64,000 bases of DNA from Blasia pusilla (taxonomy: Eukaryota > Marchantiophyta > Marchantiopsida > Blasiales), in assembly GCA_050084515.1 (NCBI GenBank), contig CM114275.1, positions 14,570,001-14,634,000 of the forward strand. The letters are read 5' to 3'. Positions within the stretch are counted from its first letter, which is position 1; every line of letters begins with the position of its first letter. The notes under the pieces are model-generated. The model saw only the letters and a program-made list of their open reading frames with translations. It made no database searches and was not told where the DNA came from. The position numbers were made by a program, and so were the translations under genes. Below, piece after piece: positions 14,301 to 26,300 of this stretch.

Positions 14301-17300
14301 CAATCCCAACAGATGGTGGATGGCATTCCTGATCACAATCCTTCGCACATTTCCTCCTGCCCTGCTTGTCTGTATGGTAAGCAAACCCGCACATCTTTCC
14401 CCTCTAAAATTTCCGCACATAGAGCTTCTGGTCTTCTTGATTTAATTCACACAGATATCTGTGGACCAATTTCTCCTCCTACTCATTCTGGCTTCCGCTA
14501 TTTCCTGCTGTTTATTGATGATTTCTCTCGCTACACCACTCTTTATCTGATGCTGCACAAATCTGAGGTACTTTCCCGATTTACGCAGTTTGTAGCATTA
14601 GTTGAGACTATGCATCAACCCCGCCATGTCAAGCTGCTTCGCTCTGACAATGGTGGTGAGTATCGCTCCTCTGCTTTCCATGATTTTTGTATTTCCAGAG
14701 GCATTTCTAGAAAGTTTACTGTCCCTAATACCCCTCAGCAGAACAGCGTTTCCGAACGAAAGAATCCTACTCTTGTCAATTCTGTTCGTTCTATGCTAGC
14801 TCACTCTGCTTTAGCTAAATCCTATTGGGGTGAAGCTCTAGTCACTGCCAATTACCTTCAGAATCGCCTTCCCAGCAAAGCCCTGCCTATTTCTAAAACT
14901 CCATATGAACTCTGATTTAATCGCAAACCTCTTCTTTCTCACCTTCGAATTTTTGGCAGTCCCGCTTTTGCTAAAATCACTGATCCTCATTCCAAGTTAG
15001 ACTTTCGAACCGAGCCCTGTATTTTTCTGGGCTATAGTGACCAAAGCAAGGCCTTCCGTCTGGAGAGGACTCGGGACAAAAAGATCATCATTTCTCGAGA
15101 TGCTGTTGTTTTGGAAGACAAAGTTGGCACAACTATTCCACCTCCTCTTCCTTCTGCTTCTTGTGAGGCAGATGATGATCTAGCTATTCGTTCCGATCCA
15201 CTTTTCTTCCGTGCTTCTCCGCATCCTTCAAGCTTGTTGCCATTTCCTTCTCCATTGCCCGTTCCAACTTCCGTGGGCGTTCCAGTTTCCCCAGGACCTT
15301 CCTCTTCAGTGGGAGTTCCAGCCTCTCCACCTGTTTCTACTCCCATGGGAGGCTCTTCTTCCCCGCCTTCTCAATCCCCTTCCGGTGATAGGCGCACACA
15401 TCTTTATTATGAACGGCGCCCTCGGCCCAGCTCCCCTCCCGGAGGAGTCCTCGGATTACCAAGCAGATTGAGCGTTTTGATGCCCTTGCAGAAGCTGCGA
15501 AAGATAAACAACGCGCTTCTCAGAAGCGTCGGGCTTTGGTTTCTTCGACTGATTCCTTTCATGAACCTCAATCATACGATGAAGCTATTACAGGGCCGGA
15601 TGCAGCTCATTGGCAGTCTGCTATTTCTGCAGAATTATCCAACATGGCCCGGATGCAGGCTTGGACTCTGGTACCACTTCCTCCTAATCGGAGTACTGTG
15701 GGTTGTCGGTGGGTTTTCAAAATTAAGACCACCTATGATGGCCGCATTCTCAAATATAAAGCCCGGCTTGTTGCCAAGGGCTTCACTCAAGTCCAGGATA
15801 TAGACTATGAAGAGACGTTTTCTCCTACTGTGAAGTTACAATCTCTTTTTGTGAGAGGAATTCCCCCTGCTTTCCCAGAGTGCTGGTGTCGGCCCCAGTT
15901 GATGGCAATGTAATTGTTGAGTAATTGTTCAGCAAGGTCCTGGTGGGTGGCCGTAGGCAGGTCACCGATGGATATTCCCCATTTCATGAGCCACTCCTTG
16001 CAGTCATAGTACCAATTTTTAGCCCCAAGGGTGGCACTACTTTTTGAAACCACGTAGGCCCTGGCGGATAGACAATTGGGATCGTCCTCGCAGATATCCT
16101 CAAGGTGTTGGAGAAATGTGATCAGATTTTTCTGGGATGTGAAATCATTCACAAAGAGAGCAAGCACCAGCAAGGGCATCAGAGGTCCTCTGAGCCAGGT
16201 GAGTTTCCCTAGTCTTCACACAAATATGCAAGAATTTACCAATCTGAATCTGATTATGCATAGCCATGACCTAGGGGACCTTGAGAGCCGGGTGATCAAA
16301 GAGATCCCGGAAGTCGAGCCTAATGTGACCGTGCAAGGTGCAGTCGAAGAGGTAATGATGTTCATCATCAATAAGCCCCGAGTTGCAAAATCTACACAAT
16401 CTGTCCTCCCTTTTCTTCAATGAGAATTTTCCTTTCTCAATCTCAAGGTCAGTAGAGCCACATCTGAATCTCGCTAATGGATGACGTAACTTAGTGGGAA
16501 TGGGGGCAGAGATGTAAAAGGCTTGTGGCATGGATCTGCAGGTGTTCATGAGGGTGTGGTAGTGCCTCATTCTTTCACCGTTTTTGTGAGATTTATTCCC
16601 CCTGCTTTCCCAGAGACGCTGGTGCTGGCCCCAGTTGATGGCAATGTAATTGCTGTGTAATTGTTCAGCCAGGTCCTGGTGGGTGGCCGTAGGCAGGTCA
16701 TCGATGGAGACTTCGCATTTCATGAGCCACTCCTTGCAGTCATAGTACCAATTTTTAGCCCCAAGTGTGGCACTACTTTTTGAAACCACATAGGTTCTGG
16801 CGGATAGACGATTGGGATCATCCTCACAGATATCCTCGAGGTGTTGGAGAAATGTGATCACATTTTTAACAGCATGGATCTCCATTCGGACCTCCCCAAA
16901 CTCAGCCAGTAGAATGTCGTGGGGACTGGTTTTCCTAATGCCCAGACTCTGACGCATGGGGGACCTCAAGGCCCTGGGGCCAAGCCTTGGGGCTGGGGCC
17001 CCACACCTCAGATGCATAGAGTGTGGCTGGGATCACCAGAGCTTTGAAGAGATGGAGTTTCTGTGGAATATGCCAGAGTTCTATTCTTCTGCAATTGGAT
17101 TGCAGCAGGTGTAGACCCCTCAAGCCTGCATTGATCTTGTTGCGACTCCCATTGGTTCTCCATTGGTTGTTGGGTTTGAGTTGTACCCCCAGGTATATGT
17201 ACTCACCCACAATCTCAATAGTCTCCCTGCCCAGTCCCTGGCTGAAGGTGAAAGTGTGTAACCGCTGCGCCGTAGGGAGCTGTGATCCAAAGATGATTCT

Positions 17301-20300
17301 CTTCGTTTTCAGCAAGTTGACTTCCATGCCCGATTTGTTGCAGAAGCTTGATAATGCATTCAGGTAAAGTTGTGTAGGAAATCAATTAGTCCAGCGAAAC
17401 AAACCATCAGAGTACTGATCCAAGAATTGATCACACGGATCAATCTATACGAACGATCTAGATTTGATTAGGATCAATGTTCTGTTTATGACCATTGATT
17501 ACTGCTTGTAACGTTTCATCTTGCGAAACGATACATAGCTATGAGACATTTCTGAAGTGACACACTTACTGTCACGTCTTTTGATTACGGCTCTTAGTTT
17601 AGAGCAGACTTTACTACTTATGTATCGGCTTTTCAATCTATCATTACAGAGAACACAGAGAGTACAAACGCAATTTCAATTCATTCCGCAATTCTCACAT
17701 GGTATCAGAGCCTGGTCGCTAGTCACTACTTTTACGATTTTCAAGAAAGGATTGGAATTCGAGGGACGCGTCAACATTCCTAGAGTAGAGGGGACGTCTT
17801 CTGCTCAAACGCCTTTCTGATTTCTGATTGCTTGGTGGCTGCAGACTTCTGATTCTTACGAATTCAAGGTCCTTGACCCGTTTTCTATCATTTTCATCAA
17901 TTCACGATGGTGAATTCTAACATGTTCCTCAAGATTGACGACATCCCAAAATTTGACAGGACCTATTTCTATATCTGGCGATTACGCATGAGATTGTACC
18001 TTGATGCCGAAGATTTAGTAGGCATCGTAGAAGGAACAACTCCGAAGCCAGTAGCGGCTACCGCTCCTGCCACCGGCGCTGGGAGTGTCCACGAATGGGA
18101 GATTCTCAACCGAATTGCCTTATCCTTCATAGCGAATCGTTTAGACAATTTGCAAGTTCATCATATCAGTTCCGCTACGACTGCATCAGAAGCCTGGACG
18201 AAATTAGATTCTTTATACCAAGCCCAGGACGCTGTCACAAAAATGTATCTGCAAGATGAATTGCAGACTCTTAAGATGAAAGAAGGCGATAGTGTTACCA
18301 AACATGTCCATCAATTTAGGACATTGATTGATCAACTCCACGTTGCTGGATCGGTGACTACTGATGAAAATCAGTATCTTGCATTGATGCGATCAATGCC
18401 CAATAGTTACCGCAACTTATTGACCTCATTTCGAGGTCAGAGTAACCTTCCTTTGCAATCTGTGATCACTTTCCTCCTTAGGGAAGAGAAAATGATGAAG
18501 ACGCAGACTGCTGAACCGTCCTCAGCTTTTTTTGTTGGACGAGGTTCTGCCCCTTTTCAATCGAAGTCCAAATTCGGCAATTCGAGGCAAGGGGGCTCCT
18601 TCAGAGGTTACATTCAGAAAGGCTTTGGTCCTTTCAAATCAGGATTTGTTCCTGCTTCTATGACGATTCCACATGGCGAATCGTCCAATCATCAAGCTGT
18701 TAATCTACATGTTATTTAATCATCAATGATTTGTACAAACTCGGAGAAGCTGTCCTTCCACCCTCCCGATTTTCTCCCATTACAGCTGCCACTGCGATTC
18801 TTCCCATGATCGCTGATCTGTGGCATCACCCTTTGTCACATCAGCGCCGCTCGTGTTTCTCAACTTCAAAATCAGCATATGGCTGGCGGACTTCCACGGC
18901 ATAATCCCTCTCAGATTTCTTCATGTCGAGCCTGCCTACATGGCAAGCAGACTCGCAAACCTTTTTCTAACACTTCTCCAGTCTATAGAGCCCTCAATGT
19001 TTTAGAATTAATTCATACAGATATTTGCGGGCCTATTTCTCCCCCTACTCATTTGGGTTTTCGTTATTTCATGGTCTTTATTGATGATTTCTCCCGGTAT
19101 ACTACTGCTTACCTCCTCCATTACAAATCCGAAGGTTTTTCCCATTTCACTCAATTTGTGGCTAATGTAGAGACACAACATCAACCTCGACGCATTCAGA
19201 CATTGCGATCTGACAATAGTGGGGAATTTAAGTCATCTGCTTTCTTAAACTTCTGCCATTCTCGAGGAATCTCCAGGCAGTTCACTGTTCCCCACACACC
19301 ACAGCAAAATGGTGTTTCAGAACGTAAGAACAGAACTCTTGCTAATTCTGTCCGTTCTATGCTTTTCCATTCTGCTCTCCCCAAGACTTATTGGGGTGAA
19401 GCTTTGGTCACTGCTAATTATTTGCAAAATCGTCTTCCGAGCAAAGCATTGCCACTTTCCACAACACCCTATGAGTTATGGTTTAATCTTAAACCTGTGT
19501 TATCTCATCTTCGTATTTTTGGAAGCCCTGCATTTGCTAAAATCAATGATCCTCATTCAAAGTTGGATTTTCGCACTGAGGAATGCATTTTCTTGGTTAC
19601 AGTGACCAAAGTAAAGCCTTGCGTCTCGAGAGGCTGAGAGACAAAACTATCATTCTCTCCCGTGATGCTGTAGTTCTTGAAGATCAGACTGCTCAGACCA
19701 CTCCATCTTTCGCTTCTTCTGATGCAGAAGATCTGGCTATCAGATCTAATCCTCTATTTTTCCACTCATCCCCTAATCCTCAAACTTCCTTGCCTATTCC
19801 TGCTACTTCCCCGATTATTCCCTCAGTGGGAACTCCCTCTCCTTCCATGTCATCTTCAGTGGGAGTTCAACCTCTTTCAAGTCCGCCACAGCCAGAGGAT
19901 ATGCCTTCACCAACGGTCTCTTCCACTGCACACCCCGTACCTGGTCATGGGCGTACCCATCTTTACTATGAAAGAAGACAACGAGCTCCTACTCCTCCTC
20001 TTGCTCAAAGAAAAATTCCTCGCATTACTCCGGCTGTTGAGTGTTACGATGCACTTATTGAAGCTGAGAAGAACAAGAAGCGAGCTGCAGAGAAGCGTTG
20101 GGCCTTGCTCTCTTCTACTAGTTCTTTTCTTGAACCCCAATCTTATGAAGAGGCTATCTCTGGACCTGACTCTTCACATTGGAAGGCTGCCATTTCTGCT
20201 GAACTTCGGAATATGGCTAGAATGAAGGCTTGGACTTTGGTTCCCCTTCCTCCTAATCAAAACACAGTTGGCTGCCGTTGGGTTTTTTAAATTAAACCTC

Positions 20301-23300
20301 ATGTGGATGGCACGATCCACGAGTACAAAGCCCGTCTGGTTGCTAAAGGATTTACTCAAGTTCCTGATTTTGATTACGACAAGACCTTTTCTCCTACTGT
20401 TAAACTTCAATCTCTTCGTATTCTAATTGCTATCGCTGCTTATTTCAACCTAGACTTACATCAATTAGATGTAATAGCTGCTTTTCTATATGGATTCCTG
20501 CAACACAAGATCTACATGGCCCTTCCTCCAGGCTTGCCAGTTCCCCATAATAACTTGGTCTGCCTTCTCGAAAGGTCCATTTATGGTTTGAAGTAATCAG
20601 CCCGTATGTGGTATGAACGCTGTCAATATGTTATACTAGACATTGGTTTTGTCAGCACCACTGCTGACTCTAATATGTACATTCTGAACAAGGACTCCAA
20701 TTTTCTGATCCTTGCTCTCTACGTGGATGACACTGTCATCGCAAGCTCCAGTTCTGCGCTGGTTCATTTTGTCAAAACGAAGCTCCGCCAAGAGTTTGAA
20801 ATGACTGATCTCGGTGAAGCTTATCATGTTCTGGGAATTCATATCCAACGAGACCGACAACAAGGATGGATCAGGCTCAACCAGACGACTTACATCACCA
20901 ACAAACTCAAACAGTTCAACATGCTGGGCTGCAAACCTATCTCCACTCCCTTTGATTTTGGCCTTCATCTTAGTCAAGATCAATCTCCTGTTCATCCTGC
21001 TGACATTGCAGCAATGTCATCTATTCCTTATAAAAGTGCTACAGGCAGTTTAATGTGGGCAATGGTGTGCACTCGCCCCGATATTGCCTATTCTGTTAGC
21101 ACTGTTGCACAGTTCATGACCAATCCTGATCCTATACACTGGACTGCTGTCAAACGTATTTCCAGGTATCTCCAAGGGACAAAACATTACTTCCTCCAAT
21201 ATCAGCACTCATCTACTCCTTTTCATCTTCAAGGATATTCTGATGCTGCCTATGGAGACAATATCGACTCCCGAAAATCTACTCGCGGATTTTGCTTTCT
21301 CCTTGCAGGAGGAGCAATTAGTTGGGCAAGTAGAAAACAAAAGTCAGTTGCTCTTTCAAGTACCGAGTCTGAGAACATTGCAATGACTAAAACTAGCACT
21401 GAAGCTATTTGGATCAGAAGATTACTTTACGAAATTGGTTTTGCTCAGAAGATAACTGAGATCTTCTGTGACAACCAAAGTGCTATTGCTTTGGTCAGTT
21501 CTACAAAACATCATGACCGCACCAAACACATCGACATTCAATACCACTATAGCAAAGATCAAGTATCAAGTGGCGAAATTATTTTGACCTATATTTCAAC
21601 TGCAGAGATGACTGCAGACATTTTTACTAAGGGTTTACAGAAAGGACCTCATCAGAAACATAATAAATCTCTAGGGTTAACTAGTAATGAAAATGGCTGA
21701 TTTGTTCCCCTGAGTGGGAGTGTAGGAAATCAATTAGTCCAGCGAAACAAATCATCAGAGTACTGATCCAAGAATTGATCACACGGATCAATCTATACGA
21801 ACGATCTAGATTAGATTAGGATCAATGTTCTGTTTATGACCATTGATTACGGCTTGTAACGTTTCATCTTGCGAAACGATACATAGCTATGAGACATTTC
21901 TGAAGTGACACAGTTACCGTCACGTCTTTTGATTACAGCTCTTAGTTTAGAGCAGACTTTACTACTTGTGTATCGGCTTTTCAATCTATCAATACAGAGA
22001 ACACAGAGAGTACAAACGCAATTTCAATTCATTCCGCAATTCTCACAAGTTGGAGCCCATGTGCTGTTCTAGACATCAGAACTATATCATCTGCATACAA
22101 CAGCAGGGGGATGAGGCAATGTGCTAGCTCTGGCGGAGCTCCATTCACTCCAAAGAGCACCTCTTCAAATTCGTCAATGTAGAGCCCAAACAATGTAGGT
22201 GAGAGGGGGCATCCTTGCTTGACTCTGGTGTTGGAGGATAAAGTTTCAGATCTGCCCCTCTTAGTGGCAATCTGTGCTAGCACCTGAGCATATAAGACCT
22301 TGATTGCTGTAAGTTGTTGTGGTGGGACACCCAACTCTTCAAGTCGTTTCCAAAGAAGTGCCCTTGGTACTATGTCAAATGCCTTCTTGAAGTCTACAAA
22401 ACAGCAGAACAATTTACCCGGCTTGTGACCAATTCTCGACTAGGAAGTTTCTTCAATCAATACTCGGAGTGTGAGAAGGTGATCCAGGGTGCTATGTGAG
22501 TGTCGAAAACCTGCTTGTCCTCTGGCTCGCATCTTCTTTTCTTCAGCACAGTCGCTGATTTTCCTTTCCAGCAGTAGCCCGTACAACTTGGCCATGAGGG
22601 AGCTCACCATGATCATTCTGTAGTTGGATGGTATCATTGGGTCTCAAGCCTTGAAGAGTGGGTACATTGTATTCATTTGCCATTCTGGTGGGAATCCCTG
22701 TTCAGCTGCAGAATTGAACACTCTGGTGAGGGTTGGGCCAATTGCCTCACTTGCGAATTTGAACATTTGAGCCTGGCACCCCAGGTCATCCTCTGGTTTG
22801 TTATGTGGCCTTCTGAGGCCTGATGTGATATCTTCAATGCTGAAGAGGTCTGGTAGATCTCGGATCCCATTCGGCCAGGGGTCAGTGGGAGCAGCAGTGT
22901 TGGAGAGGTTAAGTTGGGTACCATATGTGGTCCAGATCTGTAGATCTTGGAGTGGAATGTTGTTCTGTCTATTCCTGAGTATTCTCCAGAATTTGGCCAA
23001 TTGGTATTTCATCTGTTCTGTGAACTCTGTGATTTTGATGGCAGTGTATTTGTGTTTCTTCCTACCTACCAGTCGTTTGTAAGTATTCTGCAACAATTGA
23101 GTGTGTGGAGAGTGTGGATCCTCCCTCAGCCGGTGATTCAGTTCCCTGCGGGCCTCTTTGCAGTCCTTGTCAAAACCAGGGTTGGGAGAAGAACGTAGAA
23201 GTTGATCTAATGTGCTTGCCTCCAAACAGTTGGAAAGGTAAAACTTTCCAGCAACACTGATGTAGGATGTCTCTGAACTCAGTCGTGTTCACTGTGGGTG

Positions 23301-26300
23301 GGCACTCTGTAAGAGCCTTGTTGACGAGTGTGATGAGTTCACCTTTCTTTTCCTGAAGGAAAGTGTATCAACATTTCGTCGGCAGAGTTAATTTTTTCTG
23401 CAGCCTCTGGGGTGGTTTTGGAGACCATGATGTCAAAGTAGAGTGGTTCATGATCAGATTCTGGAACGGGTGTGACGCGGACATTGGCAACCAAATGTGG
23501 TAGTTGATGTACTTCCCCAATCAGGTAGTTGATCACTGACATCGAGGTTTCTCTGTTAGAGGCAGAGTGTCCAGTGGAAGTGTGGCCTCCTGACTGTGGC
23601 CACATAGCCATGCCATTGGCGAGTACCAAACAATGTGTCGAGCAAAGTTGGAGAAGTTTCTCTCCATTGGCTGTTTTTTCCATGTCCACTGAAGTGCGCT
23701 GCAGCTGTGGAAAGAGTACTTCTCCGAGAGACCCGTCTGCCGACTGAGCATTAATCCCGTCCATGTTGGTGTTGTTTGACATGTCAATTGGAGCTCAATT
23801 GAAATCTCCTACTAGGAGGATATTTCCCCTCTTCATGTGGTGTTCAATAGATGTAGGGAGAGCCTCATACGGGAATTCTCTTTTGAGCACAGTAGGACTG
23901 AAGTAGCAAACTGCAATGAGGAGATCTTTCGGTAACCCCGCTTCTTTGGTGACCTTGACCCAGAGGAGGTGTTTCTCGTCATCAATGTCGACTATGGAGA
24001 CAAAAGGTTGTAACCATGGTGCTACCAAGCATGCCAGGCCACCGTGTCCTTTGTTGTTACTGTTTGTGAGTTGGTTGTGGATAGCTAAGACCTGGAAGTC
24101 CTCTGTATTGGGAATGCGGTTGGAATCATGTCCATGTGTTTCAGCAAAAAAAAAACGGTCCAGTTTTGTGCCCAGATATGTAATGCCATTGCCTCTAGAC
24201 CAGAATGGTCCTCCACAATTGTGAAAAACTGCCTGAATGGATGGGTTGGTAATATCCTTCCCATCCACCATTCCCTATGGGGAATGGTGGGGAATGGTGG
24301 GAGGTCGCTTGTAATCAGCTATGTGCTGATATCTAACACATACCGGTACTACCCATCCCACTTGAGGGTGCTGAGCTTTGACAGGCACCTTTAATAAGTG
24401 AACTAATACTCCTCACAATCTTGGGAGGGCGGAGATGTCTTGGGCTCAAGGCTGCTGATTATATGTAGAGGTTTGGCAAACAACTGATTTAGGATCTGGG
24501 GAGAGCTTTTAAGCTCCCAGCCTGAATGTCCAGACAGGGACATACTTTCCTATTTGTTTAGAAGGATGGAGTGCCCAAAGCAATAGAGTGCCCAAAGAAA
24601 GCCCGCTTATTACCCCCGGAGATAATCACTAACTGCCAAAGTGAACAGCCCGGGCGGAAGCAGCAGAGGAAGGGCCATGAATCCAACTTCAAAAGAATGA
24701 ATAATTGACTGAATACATTTATTGTGCAAAGGGACCCCACAGGGCCATGGGAATTAGCTTTGCAAAAAACTTTCAGCAGTTTGAAAAGAAAGTAACAGCA
24801 ACAGCAATGACCTAAGAGGCCCTTTGTGTCAGGTAATTTCCCTTAGTCTGAACACAACAATGTAGGCACTTAGCAATCTGAACTTGATTCTGCCCAGCCA
24901 TGAATTCAGAGACCTTGAGGGCAAGGTGAGCAAAGAGATCCGGAAAGTCAAGTCTACTATGATTGTGAAAGGTGCGGTGGAAAAGGTAATGATGTTCATC
25001 ATCAAGTAACCCTAAGTCACAAAATCTACATAATCTGTCCTCTTCTCTTCTTTATGAACTTTCCCTTCTCAATCTCAAGGACAGCTGGACGGCATCTAAA
25101 TCTTACTAATGCATGGCCTAACTTAACGGGAAAAAGGGGCAGAGATGTAAGAGGCTTGCTGGATGGATCTATCACTATTCGTCAAGATGTGGTAGCGCCT
25201 TCTCCCCTCCCCATTTTCTTTAGATTTATTTCCCCTGTTCTCCCAAACCTTCTGGTGCTGGTCCCAATTGATAGAAATATAGTTGCTGTGTACTTGCTCC
25301 GACAGGTCATGATTGTTGGCCGTTGGCAGCTCACTGATTGAAATGCCCCACTTCATGAGCAATTCCTTGCAGCCACAGTACTAAATACTTTGCCCCTGCA
25401 GCCGAACTACTCTTAGAGACTTCAAAAGCTCTCACTGAAAGGCAATTGGCATTGTCCTCACTACTATCCTGAAGCTGTTGGAGGAATGTCATCAGATTTT
25501 TGATAGCATGAATCGAAATTGGAACCTCACCAAACTCAGCTAGTAGTATGTCGCAGGGAGTAGTTCTCTTAGTACTCAAGCTCTGATGCACGAAGAGCTT
25601 CTGAGGGACCTGTAGACCTTGGGGCCATGCCTTAGGGTTGGGGCCCCAAACATCAGAGGCATAAAGCATGGCTAAGATGACAATAGCTTTGAAGAGATGG
25701 AGTTTTAGTGGAATATGCCAAGGTGCAATCTTTCTGCAGTTGGATGGCAGCATATGTGAACTCCTCGATCCTACATTGATTTTGCTGCAACTTCCGTTAG
25801 TTCTCCATTGGTTGTTGGGTTTGAGTTGTACCCCAAGGTAGATGTATGCTCCTACAATCTCTATAACGTCCCTTCTCAGTCCCTTGCCAAAGATGGAAGT
25901 GTGTGACCTTTCTGCAGTTGGAAGCTGGGATCCAAAGATGATTATCAGTAGCTTGACTTCCATGCCCCATTTGTCACAGAAGCATGAGAGTGCATTCAGG
26001 TAGAGTTGGAGCCTGCCTGGTAGACTTCAGAACAATATTATCAGCATACAGCAACAATGGGATGAGGTAACATGCTTGCTCTGGTGTATCTCTATTCACT
26101 TCCGAGAGCAACTCCTCCAGTTCATCAATGTAGAATCCAATTAGCGTAGGTGAGAGGGGGCATCCTTGTTTGACTCCGGAGTTGAGGACAGGATTCAAAT
26201 CTGCCCTTCTAGGTGGTGATCCTTGATAACACCGTACCATACCATACCTTGATTGGTGTGAGCTGCTGTGATGGAACCCCCAACTCTTGAAGTCGTTTCC

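Larger units (their letters stand above)
12290..15846 (+). mobile_element. Copia-1 LTR retrotransposon, 3'-truncated
   Basis: 5' LTR, primer-binding site, gag, protease, integrase and the start of RT are present in the Copia order. The element stops abruptly inside RT, just after the [10 protein letters not shown] block, where minus-strand LINE-A sequence begins. The rest of RT, RNase H and the 3' LTR are not in the window. It is the same family as Copia-2: the gag and integrase proteins are very similar. It lies antisense inside the SAC intron. Confidence 0.85.
17368..22052 (+). mobile_element. Copia-2 LTR retrotransposon, complete ends, defective inside
   Basis: The 5-bp target duplication AGTTG at 17368-17372 and 22048-22052 flanks two 327-bp LTRs (17373-17699 and 21721-22047). 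By eye the LTRs differ at about 8 positions (about 2.4%), so the insertion is fairly old but is the youngest datable event here. The internal part has a primer-binding site, gag, integrase, RT, RNase H and a purine tract, but lacks the nucleocapsid knuckle and protease. It sits inside LINE-A copy 2. Confidence 0.95.
16185..24300 (-). mobile_element. LINE-A copy 2, split by Copia-2
   Basis: The most complete LINE-A. Read on the minus strand: endonuclease 24271-23339, linker 23225-22644, RT 22640-22029, then Copia-2 (17373-22047), then the C-terminal part 17327-16271 and the 3' end at about 16185. Removing Copia-2 and one copy of its target repeat rejoins AGGTAAAGTTGGAGCC, as in the uninterrupted LINE-A copy near 26000. 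Several frameshifts split the ORF. The 5' end near 24300 is uncertain. Confidence 0.8.
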
